Source of the DNA: Nocardioides sp. REDSEA-S33_B3
Lineage (GTDB): Bacteria > Actinomycetota > Actinomycetes > Propionibacteriales > Nocardioidaceae
Direction: 5' to 3'
Assembly (NCBI GenBank): GCA_001627335.1
Contig: LUPK01000010.1
Span: 1-64,000, forward strand
DNA length: 64,000 nt
Under the pieces are notes generated by a model. That model did no database searches and was not told where the DNA came from. It saw only the letters and a list, made by a program, of their open reading frames with translations. Shown one piece after another: positions 22,723 to 31,577 of the stretch. How positions within the stretch are numbered: position 1 is the stretch's first letter; the number at the start of each line of letters is the position of its first letter. A program made the translations under genes and the position numbers.

Positions 22723-23793
22723 GTGACCTGGGACGCGACCGAGTTCCGCCAGCGCGTCCAGGACGCCCTGGACGACTTCCTCGACCTGCAGGGCCAGCGG
22801 CTGGCCCCGCTCGGGCCCGACGCCGAGCGGCTGCTCGCCGAGGCGCGCGCGGCCGTCTCGGGCGGCAAGAGGTTCCGGGCAGCCTTCTGCTGGTGGGGCC
22901 ACCTCGCGGTCGCACCCGCCGCCGACGAGCAGGCCCTGGCCCGTGCCTGCGCCTCCCTGGAGCTGCTGCACGCGAGCGCCCTGGTCCACGACGACCTCAT
23001 GGACGCCTCCGACACCCGGCGCGGGCGGCCGGCGACGCACCGCGGCTTCGAGGCCGAGCACCGCGCCGCCGACGGCGGCCGGGGCTGGCGCGGCGACCCC
23101 GAGCAGTACGGCGCCGCCGCAGCGATCCTGCTGGGCGACCTGCTCCTGGCGTGGGCCGACGAACTGCTGCGCACCTGCGGGCTGCCGCTGGAGCAGGTGG
23201 GCCCGGCGCTGGAGGTCCTGGACCGCACCCGCACCGAGGTGATCGCGGGACAGTTCCTCGACGTCTCGGTGCAGGCCCGTGGCCGTGCCGACGTCGATGC
23301 CGCCATGACGGTGCTGCGCTACAAGTCCGCGAAGTACTCCATCGAGCGGCCGCTGCACACCGGCGCCGCCCTCGCCGGCGCGGACGAGGCGACCACCGCC
23401 GCGCTGCGCTCCTTCGGGCTGCCGCTGGGTGAGGCGTTCCAGCTGCGCGACGACCTGCTGGGCGTCTTCGGCGATCCCGCCGAGACCGGCAAGCCCGCCG
23501 GTGACGACCTGGTCGAGGGCAAGCGCACCGTGCTGGTCGCGCTCGCGCTCGACGCCGCCCCCGACGAGGAGGCGGCCCGGCTCGACGGCTCGCTCGGCAG
23601 GGCGCTGTCGGCGACCCAGGTCGACGACCTGCGCGGGATCATCGCCCGCAGCGGGGCGCAGCAGCAGGTCGAGGACGTCATCGCGGCGCTGACCGAGCGG
23701 GCACTGACGGTCCTGGACGACGCCGCGCTGCGACCGGAGGCCGACGCAGTGCTGCGCGAGCTGGCCGCCGCGGCCACCCAGCGCAGCGTCTGA
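22723..23793 (+). CDS. idsA: Long-chain polyprenyl (geranylgeranyl-type) diphosphate synthase
   Basis: Trans-prenyltransferase that extends allylic diphosphates with IPP. 356 residues. The first Asp-rich motif is HDDLMD (Asp90, Asp91, Asp94) followed by TRRGRPATH; the second is LRDDLLGVFGD (Asp243, Asp244), with DDLVEGKRTVL downstream. GGKRFRAA supplies the IPP-binding Lys/Arg. The product chain length cannot be assigned safely; geranylgeranyl diphosphate is usual for this actinobacterial subgroup (IdsA). GTG start at 22723. Possible consumers are the desaturase-like neighbour, menaquinone or membrane lipid pathways. Confidence 0.92.
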   Translation: MTWDATEFRQRVQDALDDFLDLQGQRLAPLGPDAERLLAEARAAVSGGKRFRAAFCWWGHLAVAPAADEQALARACASLELLHASALVHDDLMDASDTRRGRPATHRGFEAEHRAADGGRGWRGDPEQYGAAAAILLGDLLLAWADELLRTCGLPLEQVGPALEVLDRTRTEVIAGQFLDVSVQARGRADVDAAMTVLRYKSAKYSIERPLHTGAALAGADEATTAALRSFGLPLGEAFQLRDDLLGVFGDPAETGKPAGDDLVEGKRTVLVALALDAAPDEEAARLDGSLGRALSATQVDDLRGIIARSGAQQQVEDVIAALTERALTVLDDAALRPEADAVLRELAAAATQRSV

Positions 23794-23816
23794 CCCGACC
23801 CGACCCGACCCGACCC
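23792..23816. repeat. Five tandem copies of GACCC
   Basis: GACCC repeats five times starting inside the stop codon of the polyprenyl synthase gene (23792-23816), followed by a variant GATCC. It is a short microsatellite outside any reading frame that matters. Confidence 0.85.
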
Positions 23817-23830
23817 GATCCGGCCCACGC

Positions 23831-24031
23831 CTACGGCGTCGCGGTCCCCGTCGGGCTGGAGGTCGTCGGAGACATCCGAGGCAGGTCCGGGTCACCTGTC
23901 TGCGAGCCCGGGTCGCGCCCGGCGAGCAGCCAGATGCCGATGACGACGGCGAGCACCAGCACCATCGCGAGCGCACCGGACGGGCCGCCCCGTGGCGGCT
24001 GGACGTTCTCGGGAACTCGTCGGTAGAGCAC
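23831..24031 (-). CDS. Small single-span membrane protein downstream of Rv2175c-like gene
   Basis: 66 residues from the GTG at 24031 (VLYRRVPENVQPPRGGPSG). One span, ALAMVLVLAVVIGIWLLAG (~20-38), is followed by a Ser/Thr/Pro-rich extracytoplasmic tail ending SPTGTATP. GAGG lies about eight bases upstream, and the start is 20 bases after the stop of the Rv2175c-like gene on the same strand, so they are likely one transcript. I do not recognise a family; the basic-Pro-span-Thr/Pro pattern resembles small envelope proteins near PASTA kinases. Confidence 0.6.
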   Translation of the reverse strand: MLYRRVPENVQPPRGGPSGALAMVLVLAVVIGIWLLAGRDPGSQTGDPDLPRMSPTTSSPTGTATP

Positions 24032-24051
24032 GGCCAGGACCTCGGAGGGAC

Positions 24052-24423
24052 CTAGAAGGCCATCGACTGGGCCCGGCGCTTGACCTCCGAGCCGCGGTTC
24101 TCCCGCAGCGCGTCGATCGGCCGGCCGGGCAGGTCGGCGTCGAGGAAGACCCAGGCGATGATCTCGCGGTCGTCGTAGCCGTTGTCGTGCATCAGGGTCA
24201 CCAGGCCCGGCAGCCCCTTGACCGGCTCGCCGTCCTGGATGAAGAGCGCGGGCACCCGCTGGCCGGCGCGCTCCCACGGGACGGCGGCGGCGAGCTGGTG
24301 CTCGCGGATCATCGTGCGCACCTTGCCGACGCTCACGCCGAGCTGCTCGGCGACCTCGGACCACTCCAGCCAGTCCTCCACGAGGGCGGAGAGGTCGTGG
24401 TCGGCCAGGCGGGTCTCACTCAT
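24052..24423 (-). CDS. Rv2175c-family DNA-binding protein
   Basis: 123 residues. An N-terminal winged/helix-turn-helix segment (WSEVAEQLGVSVGKVRTMIREH, ~22-43) is followed by the family C-terminal domain (VPALFIQDGEPVKGLPGLVTLMHDNGYDDREIIAWVFLDADLPGRPIDALREN). In M. tuberculosis Rv2175c binds DNA and is phosphorylated by the neighbouring kinase PknL, which lowers binding. Here too a Ser/Thr kinase gene is divergent and adjacent, so the kinase-substrate relation is probably conserved. The N-terminal Thr/Ser residues (MSETRL) are candidate phospho-acceptors. Confidence 0.93.
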   Translation of the reverse strand: MSETRLADHDLSALVEDWLEWSEVAEQLGVSVGKVRTMIREHQLAAAVPWERAGQRVPALFIQDGEPVKGLPGLVTLMHDNGYDDREIIAWVFLDADLPGRPIDALRENRGSEVKRRAQSMAF

Positions 24424-24565
24424 GGGTCCATGGTGTCACTGCCCGGCAACGCCCGGCCGGGCGGGCGCCACGGGATCGGGCGGGCGCCACGCCGGGCCGG
24501 GGGCAGCCCGGCGCCCGGACGCGGCGACCGTACGATGGACGCTCCGGAACGCAGGAGGGTCCGCA

Positions 24566-26596
24566 GTGACAGACCGGGAGCCGCAGGGCCAGCTCCTCGA
24601 CGGCCGCTACCGCGTGGGCCCGCGCATCGCCCGCGGCGGCATGGCGTCGGTCCACGAGGCCCTCGACCTGCGCCTGCACCGCACCGTCGCGGTCAAGATC
24701 ATGCACCCCGGCCTCGGTGACGGCACCGACTTCGCCGCCCGCTTCGTGCGCGAGGCGCGCGCCGCGGCCAAGCTGTCGCACCCCAACGTCGTGGCGGTCT
24801 ACGACCAAGGCGAGGACGACGGCACCGTCTTCCTGGCGATGGAGCTGGTCACCGGGCACACCCTGCGCGACACCATCTCCAAGGAGAGCCCGATGTCGCC
24901 GTCGCGGGCGCTCGCGCTGCTGGAGCCGGTCGTCTCCGCGCTCGCCGCCGCGCACCGCGCCGGGATCGTGCACCGCGACGTCAAGCCCGAGAACGTCCTC
25001 ATCGCCGACGACGGCCGGGTCAAGGTCGCCGACTTCGGGCTGGCCAAGGCCGTCGGCACCGACACCCAGCACACCGCGACCGGCGGGGTGCTCATCGGCA
25101 CCGTCTCCTACCTCGCCCCCGAGCTGGTCGCCGAGGGCACCAGCGACGCCCGCGCCGACGTCTACGCGGTCGGCGTGATGTCCTACGAGCTGCTCACCGG
25201 CACCAAGCCGCACGAGGGCGAGACCCCGATCCAGGTGGCCTACAAGCACGTCCACGAGGACGTCCCCGCGCCGTCCCTGCGCGCCCCCGGCGTCCCGTCG
25301 TACGTCGACGCGCTGGTCGCCCGCGCCACCGCCCGGGACCGCAGCCAGCGCCCGGCCGACGCGAGCGTGCTGCTCCACCACCTGCACCGTGTCTCCCAGG
25401 CGCTGTCCTCCGGCGTCTCCGACGACGAGGAGCTGACCCAGGACCTCACCCCCCTCCTCGCGGCGATCCCCGCACCGGTGGCGGCCGCGGCGCCCGTGGA
25501 GGAGCACCGCGTCGGCGACACTTCGCCGGAGGTCTGGGAGCCCGAGGAGCTGGCCGGTCTCACGCACTCCGGGACCGACCCCGAGGCCGTCCCGACCGCC
25601 GGTGCGGGCCCCACTGCAGGCGCCGCCGCTCCCGCGCGTCCGCCCCGGCCGGCTGCCCGACCCGCGTCCCGACCTGCTTCCCGATCGCCCCGCCAACCCG
25701 GTCGACGCCGCCGCTGGAAGGGCCCGCTGGTCCTGCTGCTCGCGCTGCTGCTCGCCTCGGGCGTCGGCCTGGGCGCCTGGTGGTTCGGCTGGGCGCGATA
25801 CGAGACGGTGCCGACCGTCCTCGGCCAGAGCCGCGCGTCGGCGATCCAGGAGCTGGAGGAGGCCGGCTTCGAGGTCGACCTCGCCGACGGCGTCTACAGC
25901 GAGTCCGTCGACAAGAACCACGTGGTGAGCAGCAGCCCCGAGCCCGGCGAGCGGGTGCTGCCCGGCGAGACGGTGACGGTGGTGCTGTCCCTGGGCGTGG
26001 AGAAGTACCCCGTGCCCGACCTCCAGGGCCTCACCACCGATGCCGCCCGCGCGGCACTGGCGGAGGTGCAGCTGAAGCTGGGGCGGGTGAAGGAGAAGTT
26101 CTCCGAGAAGGTCGAGTCCGGCCTGGTGATCCGTCACGACCCCGCCGAGGGCAAGCAGCTGCGCCCGGACAGCGTCGTCGACGTCGTGGTCAGCAAGGGC
26201 CGACGCCCGCTCAACGTGGGCGACTGGGTCGGCAAGCCCGCCGACCGCGCCCAGCAGACGCTGGAGCGCAAGGGGCTGGTCGTCGACCGCTCGCAGGAGC
26301 AGTACGACAACACCGTCCCAGAGGGCTTCGTGATCGCCCAGAACCCCCAGGGCGGCACCCTTTTCCGCGGCGAGACCGTCGCCCTGGTCGTCTCCCTGGG
26401 GCCCGACCTGGTCACCGTCCCCAGCGTGCGCGCGCAGGGCGTGGAGTCCGCCCGCCAGGAGCTCGAGTCGCTCGGCTTCGTCGTCGAGACCCGGGAGGCC
26501 AGCGGCTACCTCGGGCTGGGCTACGTCTTCAGCCAGGACCCCGCCGCCGGTGAGCGGCTCCCGCGCGGCAGCACGATCACGCTGACCCTCATCTGA
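24566..26596 (+). CDS. pknL: PASTA-domain Ser/Thr protein kinase (PknL-like)
   Basis: Membrane-spanning receptor kinase. 676 residues from the GTG at 24566 after GCAGGAGGG. Kinase domain ~13-275: Gly-loop IARGGMASV, VAVKIM lysine, HRDVKPEN (Asp138), DFGLAKA and activation-loop Thr residues (DTQHTATGG). A Pro/Ala-rich juxtamembrane linker (~300-380) is followed by one span (~386-407) and four extracellular PASTA domains (~411-676; e.g. YETVPTVLGQSRASAIQELE, YPVPDLQGLTTDAARAALAE), which bind muropeptides or lipid II in relatives. Position beside Rv2175c and aroG matches M. tuberculosis pknL, although that protein lacks PASTA domains; Streptomyces relatives have them. Confidence 0.93.
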   Translation: MTDREPQGQLLDGRYRVGPRIARGGMASVHEALDLRLHRTVAVKIMHPGLGDGTDFAARFVREARAAAKLSHPNVVAVYDQGEDDGTVFLAMELVTGHTLRDTISKESPMSPSRALALLEPVVSALAAAHRAGIVHRDVKPENVLIADDGRVKVADFGLAKAVGTDTQHTATGGVLIGTVSYLAPELVAEGTSDARADVYAVGVMSYELLTGTKPHEGETPIQVAYKHVHEDVPAPSLRAPGVPSYVDALVARATARDRSQRPADASVLLHHLHRVSQALSSGVSDDEELTQDLTPLLAAIPAPVAAAAPVEEHRVGDTSPEVWEPEELAGLTHSGTDPEAVPTAGAGPTAGAAAPARPPRPAARPASRPASRSPRQPGRRRRWKGPLVLLLALLLASGVGLGAWWFGWARYETVPTVLGQSRASAIQELEEAGFEVDLADGVYSESVDKNHVVSSSPEPGERVLPGETVTVVLSLGVEKYPVPDLQGLTTDAARAALAEVQLKLGRVKEKFSEKVESGLVIRHDPAEGKQLRPDSVVDVVVSKGRRPLNVGDWVGKPADRAQQTLERKGLVVDRSQEQYDNTVPEGFVIAQNPQGGTLFRGETVALVVSLGPDLVTVPSVRAQGVESARQELESLGFVVETREASGYLGLGYVFSQDPAAGERLPRGSTITLTLI

Positions 26597-26635
26597 GATT
26601 TCACGGGCGGCGGCGTCCGCCGTGAGGATGCTCCG

Positions 26636-27586
26636 GTGACCTCCCCCAGCGCCGACCCCAGCACCGCCCCGAGCGCCGATCCGAGCACCGACCGCAACCC
26701 GATCGGCACCCACGTCCTGGTCGGCAAGGGCCTGGTCGCCGGTGCGCTGGCCGATGCCGAGCGGCTGGGCTGCGAGACGCTGCAGGTCTTCGTGGGCAAC
26801 CCGCGCGGGTGGGCGCTGACCCCCGGCAAGCCGGCCGAGGACGAGGCCTTCCGGGTCGCTGCGCACGAGCGCGGCATCCGGACCTTCATCCACTCGCCGT
26901 ACCTGGTCAACCTCGGCTCCCCGACGGCGAAGACCTACGAGAACAGCGTCGCCGTCGTGGCCCACAACCTGCGCCGCGCCGCCGAGATCGGCGCCGAGGG
27001 CGTCGTCGTGCACACCGGGTCCTACGTCGACACCCAGGCCGACCCCGAGGGCGCGGCGCAGCGGCACGCGGCCGCGCTGGCCCAGGTCCGCGAGGGGCTG
27101 CTGCCCATCCTGGAGGCTCTCGGCGACGACGGCCCCTGGCTGCTGCTGGAGCCGACCGCCGGGCAGGGCCGCTCGCTGTGCGCGGGCGTGGAGGACCTCG
27201 GCGACTACCTCGGGGCGCTGGACCACCACCCGCGTGCCGGCATCTGCCTCGACACCTGCCACGTGTTCGCGGCCGGCGCGCCGTTGGACGAGGCCGGTGG
27301 CGCTGCGGCCACCGTCGAGCGGATCGGCGAGATCGCCGGCCCCGACAGGCTGCGCCTCGTGCACGCCAACGACTCCAAGGACGTGCGCGGCGCGATGAAG
27401 GACCGGCACGAGCAGATCGGCAAGGGCCACATCGGCTCCGACGCGTTCGTGGAGCTCTTCGCCCACCCGGCTCTGGAGGGCGTGCCGTTCGTCCTGGAGA
27501 CCCCCGGCTCCCGCGAGCCCGGGGGCGACGTGGACGTGCTGAAGGCGCTGCGCGACGTCGCCCGCCGCCAGGCCGGGACGCAGTGA
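26636..27586 (+). CDS. nfo: Deoxyribonuclease IV / AP endonuclease (Nfo type)
   Basis: Zinc-dependent TIM-barrel endonuclease of base-excision repair that cuts 5' to abasic sites. 316 residues. Family blocks: GTHVLVGKGLVAGALADAERLG, LQVFVGNPRGW (~50-60), FIHSPYLVNLGSP (~83-95, metal His), GVVVHTGSY, LLLEPTAGQG (metal Glu), ICLDTCHVFAAGAPLD (metal Asp/His) and HANDSKDVRGAMKDRHEQIGKG. The N-terminal ~20 residues are a low-complexity Ser-Ala-Asp-Pro-Ser repeat absent from most homologues; a shorter start is possible but no other start codon is close. Sits between the kinase and an EamA transporter; no SOS box is visible. Confidence 0.93.
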   Translation: MTSPSADPSTAPSADPSTDRNPIGTHVLVGKGLVAGALADAERLGCETLQVFVGNPRGWALTPGKPAEDEAFRVAAHERGIRTFIHSPYLVNLGSPTAKTYENSVAVVAHNLRRAAEIGAEGVVVHTGSYVDTQADPEGAAQRHAAALAQVREGLLPILEALGDDGPWLLLEPTAGQGRSLCAGVEDLGDYLGALDHHPRAGICLDTCHVFAAGAPLDEAGGAAATVERIGEIAGPDRLRLVHANDSKDVRGAMKDRHEQIGKGHIGSDAFVELFAHPALEGVPFVLETPGSREPGGDVDVLKALRDVARRQAGTQ

Positions 27587-27593
27587 TGCGGCG

Positions 27594-28484
27594 GTGACCA
27601 CCCGGCGTACCTCCCTGCTGGCGTCGCTGGCGCTGCTGGCGATGACCGCCTCGTGGGGGTCGACCTTCTTCCTCATCCGCGACCTGCTGGAGCGGGTGCC
27701 GACGCTGGACTTCCTGGCGGTGCGGTTCCTCGTCGCGGCCGCCGCGATGCTGCTCGTCGCGCCGCGCGCGGTGGCCCGGCTCAGTCCCGAGTCCCGGCGT
27801 CACGCGGTGGTGCTGGGCGGGGTGTACGGCGTCGCACAGGTGCTGCAGACCGCCGGCCTGGCCCACACCCCGGCGAGCGTCTCCGGCTTCATCACCGGGA
27901 TGTACGTCGTCATGACCCCGCTCCTCGCAGCGGTGCTGCTCCGCACCCGCATCGGCGGGCTGACCTGGGTCGCCGTCGCGATCGCCGCCGGTGGGCTGGC
28001 CGTCCTGACCCTCGACGGCGTCTCCATGGGCTACGGCGAGGCCATCACGCTGATGTCGGCGGTGCTCTACGCCCTCCACATCGTGGGGCTGGGTGCCTGG
28101 TCGGACCCGCGGCAGGCGCTGGGCATGTCGATCGTGCAGATCACCGTCATCGCGGCGCTGTGCTCGATCGCGACGATCCCCGACGGGGTGGTGCTGCCCA
28201 GCACCGGCGCCGACTGGGCGTCGGTGGTCTACATGGCGCTGGTCGCGGGCGCGGCGGCGATGCTGGCCCAGACCTGGGCGCAGGCGCACCTGCCGCCCAC
28301 GCGGAGCGCGATCATCATGTCGATGGAGCCGGTCTTCGCCGCGACCTTCGCGGTGTGGCTCGGTGGGGAGCCCACGACGCTGCGGATGGTGGGCGGCGGC
28401 CTCATGGTGCTGACCGCGATGCTGCTGGTCGAGCTGGCGCCGCGGCGGAAGGTCGAGGGCGAGGTCCAGCACCTGGTCGTGTGA
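27594..28484 (+). CDS. EamA-family (DMT superfamily) transporter
   Basis: 296 residues with ten predicted spans in two EamA repeats (e.g. LLASLALLAMTASWGSTFFLIRDLL at the N-terminus; the second repeat starts near EAITLMSAVLYALHIVGLG). The motif 'MTASWGSTF' and 'SVSGFITGMYVVMTPLLAAVLL' are typical for RhaT/EamA exporters of amino acids or metabolites. GTG at 27594 lies seven bases after the nfo stop, so it is in the same transcript. Its position just ahead of aroF is compatible with an aromatic or amino-acid substrate but does not prove it. Confidence 0.9.
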   Translation: MTTRRTSLLASLALLAMTASWGSTFFLIRDLLERVPTLDFLAVRFLVAAAAMLLVAPRAVARLSPESRRHAVVLGGVYGVAQVLQTAGLAHTPASVSGFITGMYVVMTPLLAAVLLRTRIGGLTWVAVAIAAGGLAVLTLDGVSMGYGEAITLMSAVLYALHIVGLGAWSDPRQALGMSIVQITVIAALCSIATIPDGVVLPSTGADWASVVYMALVAGAAAMLAQTWAQAHLPPTRSAIIMSMEPVFAATFAVWLGGEPTTLRMVGGGLMVLTAMLLVELAPRRKVEGEVQHLVV

Positions 28485-28518
28485 CCGGTCACACCCACCC
28501 CCCGGTTACGTTCGGCCC

Positions 28519-29565
28519 ATGGTCGTCGTGATGTCCCCCGACGCCACGGAGGAGGACGTGGCGGCGGTCGTCGCACGCGTCGAGGCCGTCGGTGGCGAGG
28601 CCAACGTCAGCAAGGGCCTGACCCGCACGATCATCGGCCTGGTCGGGGACATCGAGTCCTTCCACCACCTCAACCTGCGCACCCTGCGCGGCGTCGCGGA
28701 CGTGCACCGGATCTCCGACCCCTACAAGCTCGTGAGCCGCCAGCACCACCCCGACCGGTCCACGGTCTGGGTCGGCACCGGCCGCCAGGTCCCGATCGGC
28801 CCGGAGACCTTCACCTTCATCGCCGGCCCGTGCGCCGTCGAGACCCCCGGTCAGACCCTCGAGGCCGCCCAGATGGCGCAGGCCGCGGGGGCCACGCTGC
28901 TGCGCGGCGGCGCGTTCAAGCCGCGCACCTCCCCCTACGCCTTCCAGGGCCTCGGGGTCAAGGGGCTGGAGATCCTGGCCGGTGTCCGCGAGGCCACCGG
29001 CATGCCGGTCGTCACCGAGGTCGTCGACGCCCGCGACGTCGCGGTGGTCGCCGAGCACGCGGACATGCTGCAGGTCGGCACCCGCAACATGGCCAACTTC
29101 GGGCTGCTGCAGGCCGTCGGCGAGGCCGGCAAGCCGGTGCTGCTCAAGCGCGGCATGACGGCCACCATCGAGGAGTGGCTGATGGCGGCCGAGTACATCG
29201 CCCGCCGCGGCAACCTCGACGTCGTCCTGTGCGAGCGCGGCATCCGCACCTTCGAGCCCGCCACCCGCAACACCCTCGACATCTCCGCGGTGCCGGTCGT
29301 GCAGGCCACCAGCCACCTGCCGGTCATCGTCGACCCCTCCCACGCCGCCGGCCGCAAGGACCTCGTGGTCCCGCTGGCCCGCGCCGCGATGGGCGTCGGC
29401 GCCGACGGGGTCATCGTCGACGTCCACCCCGACCCCGAGTCCGCGCTGTGCGACGGCCCCCAGGCGCTGCTCGGCAGCGAGCTGCGCGAGCTGGCCTCCG
29501 CGGTGCGCAGGCTGCCCGCGGCGCTGGGTCGTCGCGACGCCTCGGAGCGGGTGCGCGAGGGCTGA
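28519..29565 (+). CDS. aroF: 3-deoxy-7-phosphoheptulonate synthase, type I-beta (AroF)
   Basis: First enzyme of the shikimate pathway: condenses phosphoenolpyruvate and erythrose 4-phosphate. 348 residues. An N-terminal ferredoxin-like regulatory extension (MVVVMSPDATEEDVAAVVAR, to ~75) precedes the KDO8P-like barrel: FIAGPCAVET (~112-121), LLRGGAFKPRTSPYAFQGLG (~134-153), MLQVGTRNMANFGLLQ, PVLLKRGM, CERGIRTFE and VIVDPSHAAGRKD. This is the family of Thermotoga/Bacillus AroA, unrelated to the class II enzyme encoded 2 kb downstream. ATG start at 28519. Confidence 0.94.
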   Translation: MVVVMSPDATEEDVAAVVARVEAVGGEANVSKGLTRTIIGLVGDIESFHHLNLRTLRGVADVHRISDPYKLVSRQHHPDRSTVWVGTGRQVPIGPETFTFIAGPCAVETPGQTLEAAQMAQAAGATLLRGGAFKPRTSPYAFQGLGVKGLEILAGVREATGMPVVTEVVDARDVAVVAEHADMLQVGTRNMANFGLLQAVGEAGKPVLLKRGMTATIEEWLMAAEYIARRGNLDVVLCERGIRTFEPATRNTLDISAVPVVQATSHLPVIVDPSHAAGRKDLVVPLARAAMGVGADGVIVDVHPDPESALCDGPQALLGSELRELASAVRRLPAALGRRDASERVREG

Positions 29566-29644
29566 GCGGGCGCAATCATGAGCCCGTCGGGGAGCACGGC
29601 TACGCTGCGGCTTGCCGGCAATCCCGGTCCGGGACGGGAGGGAC

Positions 29645-30544
29645 ATGACGAGCACGTGCGCGCGCTGCGGCGCCGAGCACCCCGTCGACTCCGTGGGCCG
29701 CTTCTGCACCAACTGCGGTGCCCCGCGCGGCGCCGTCGCCGGCCCCGTGGCCGAGCCGCCACCCGTGCACCAGGCGCCCCCGCCGCAGCGGTTCCCGCTG
29801 TACGCCGAGGAGCCCGGCTCCCCCGCCCCTGCCCCGGCGCCCACGCCGGTCGCCCCCGGCCAGCCACCCCACGGCGGCCAGCACCGTCGCCGCAGCGCGC
29901 TGCTCTGGGCGGGCCTCGCGGTGGCCGCACTGCTCGTGCTCGTCGTCGTGCTGGCGCTGCTGACCGGCGAGAGCGCGGAGGACCCCTCCGGGTCCGGCCC
30001 TGCGGCCGGGACCTCGAGCGCCGACGGCGACCCCGCTCCCACCGCCGACCCCGAGCCCCTGGTCGACCAGGTGACCGCGGAGGCGCCGCGCAGCGACGCG
30101 GACAGCGTCGACATCTCGACGGGTGAGCCGACGTCGTACGAGGCCGGGAACATGCTCGACGGCGACCCCGAGACCGCGTGGCGGGTCGACGGCGACGCCA
30201 CGGGCGAGACCCTGACCTTCACCTTCGACGAGCCGGTGACGCTCACGAGCCTGGGGCTGGTCAACGGCTACGCGAAGACCTCGGTCGACGGCTCCGGCAC
30301 CGAGTTCGACCTGTACGCCGGCAGCCGTCGCGTCCTGGCGGTCCAGTGGGTCCTGGACGGGGGGACGGTGATCGACCAGACCCTCTCCGACGGCGAGCGT
30401 GGGCTGCAGCGAGTGGACACCGGGGCGGTCGAGGTCACCGTCGTGGAGCTGCGCCTGGTCGAGGTCTCCGCGCCCGGCGACGGGCCGGCGGCACGCGACA
30501 AGACCGCGATCTCCGAGGTGTCCCTGGAGGGCTACCCCGGCTGA
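29645..30544 (+). CDS. Zinc-ribbon, single-span protein with discoidin-like C-terminal domain
   Basis: 299 residues. An N-terminal zinc ribbon has two Cys pairs (CARC at 5-8 and CTNC at ~22-25), followed by a Pro-rich cytoplasmic linker (to ~83), one span (ALLWAGLAVAALLVLVVVLALLTG, ~84-107), an acidic/Ser-rich linker (~108-150) and an extracytoplasmic beta domain (~160-299: ASNMLDGDPETAWR-type 'GNMLDGDPETAWRVDG', ETLTFTFDEPVTLTSLGLVNGYAK), the pattern of NADase-type/discoidin glycan-binding modules. GGGAGGG before ATG 29645 supports this start over 29612. The likely role is envelope glycan binding linked to a cytoplasmic partner; unproven. Confidence 0.82.
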   Translation: MTSTCARCGAEHPVDSVGRFCTNCGAPRGAVAGPVAEPPPVHQAPPPQRFPLYAEEPGSPAPAPAPTPVAPGQPPHGGQHRRRSALLWAGLAVAALLVLVVVLALLTGESAEDPSGSGPAAGTSSADGDPAPTADPEPLVDQVTAEAPRSDADSVDISTGEPTSYEAGNMLDGDPETAWRVDGDATGETLTFTFDEPVTLTSLGLVNGYAKTSVDGSGTEFDLYAGSRRVLAVQWVLDGGTVIDQTLSDGERGLQRVDTGAVEVTVVELRLVEVSAPGDGPAARDKTAISEVSLEGYPG

Positions 30545-30558
30545 GGCCTGCTCCTGGC

Positions 30559-31554
30559 CTAATCGAGCCCGGCGAGCACCGAGGCGGCGCGCTCGGCGTC
30601 GGCGCGGCTGACGTCGAGGTGCGTGACGAGCCGGACCGTGGTGGGCCCGACCGTGGCGACCAGGACGCCGGCCTCCTTCGCCCGGGCCACGAACCCGGCG
30701 GCGTCGGCCTTCTCGACGACCACGATGTTGGTGTCGACCGTGTCCGGGTCGGTGCCGCAGGCCTCGGCCAGCAGCCGGGCGTGGGCGTGATCGTCGGCGA
30801 GGCGCTCGACGTGGTGGTCCAGGGCGTGCAGGCCGGCAGCGGCCAGGATCCCGACCTGGCGCATGCCGCCGCCGAGGCGCTTGCGGCGCACCCGGGCCTC
30901 GGCCATCGCGTCGGCGGAGCCCACCACCAGCGACCCGACCGGGGCGCCGAGCCCCTTGGAGAGGCAGACGGCCAGGGAGTCGGTCGCGGCGCCGTACTCC
31001 TCCAGCGGCGTGCCGGTCGCGACGTGGGCGTTCCAGAGCCGGGCGCCGTCGACGTGGACGGCGACACCGGCCTCGTCGGCCAGGGCGCGCACGGCCTTGA
31101 GATCCGCGAGCGGCAGGACGGTGCCGCCGGCGAAGTTGTGGGTGTTCTCCAGCGAGATCGCGGCGGTGCGCACGAAGAACGGGCCCATGTCGGGGGCGAC
31201 CAGCCGGCGCAGGACGCCGAGGTCGACACCACCCCGATCGTGGATCCACGTGCGCATGGTGACGCCGCTGACCGCGCCGTGGGCGCCGAGCTCGGCACGC
31301 GCGATGTGGGCCGAAGCCTCGCACAGCACCTCCTGCCCCGGCGGGACCAGCAGGCCCACCGCGAGCACGTTGGCCAGCGACCCGGTGGGGGTGAACAGCG
31401 CGGCCTCGTGGCCGAACATCCCCGCGACGCGCTCCTCGAGCGCACGGACCGTGGGGTCCTCGCCGTAGACGTCGTCACCGACCTCGGCGCGCGCCATCGC
31501 GGCGCGCATCGCCTCGGTGGGACGGGTCAGCGTGTCGGAGCGGAGGTCGATCAC
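30559..31554 (-). CDS. ltaE: Low-specificity L-threonine aldolase (PLP enzyme)
   Basis: Cleaves L-threonine or L-allo-threonine to glycine and acetaldehyde. 331 residues, fold-type I PLP enzyme. IDLRSDTLTRPTEAM at the N-terminus is the family signature; GDDVYGEDPTV, LFTPTGSLAN, ENTHNFAGGTV, HVDGARLWNA (Asp169 contacts the PLP ring nitrogen) and CLSKGLGAPVGS with Lys200 as the Schiff-base lysine are all present. It converges with the zinc-ribbon gene (14 bases apart) and lies 123 bases after aroG on the same strand. Confidence 0.94.
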   Translation of the reverse strand: MIDLRSDTLTRPTEAMRAAMARAEVGDDVYGEDPTVRALEERVAGMFGHEAALFTPTGSLANVLAVGLLVPPGQEVLCEASAHIARAELGAHGAVSGVTMRTWIHDRGGVDLGVLRRLVAPDMGPFFVRTAAISLENTHNFAGGTVLPLADLKAVRALADEAGVAVHVDGARLWNAHVATGTPLEEYGAATDSLAVCLSKGLGAPVGSLVVGSADAMAEARVRRKRLGGGMRQVGILAAAGLHALDHHVERLADDHAHARLLAEACGTDPDTVDTNIVVVEKADAAGFVARAKEAGVLVATVGPTTVRLVTHLDVSRADAERAASVLAGLD

Positions 31555-31577
31555 GGCGCGACCCTACCCAGGGGGCC

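Noticed and set aside
23792-23816. GACCC microsatellite as a phase-variation switch
   Set aside because: It lies after the stop codon of the synthase and before a convergent gene's end, so slippage would not change a reading frame or an evident promoter.
24457-24490. Direct repeat gggcgggcgccacg before the kinase as an operator
   Set aside because: The words are simple GC-rich sequence with no known binding-site match; the kinase start is explained by its own ribosome site.
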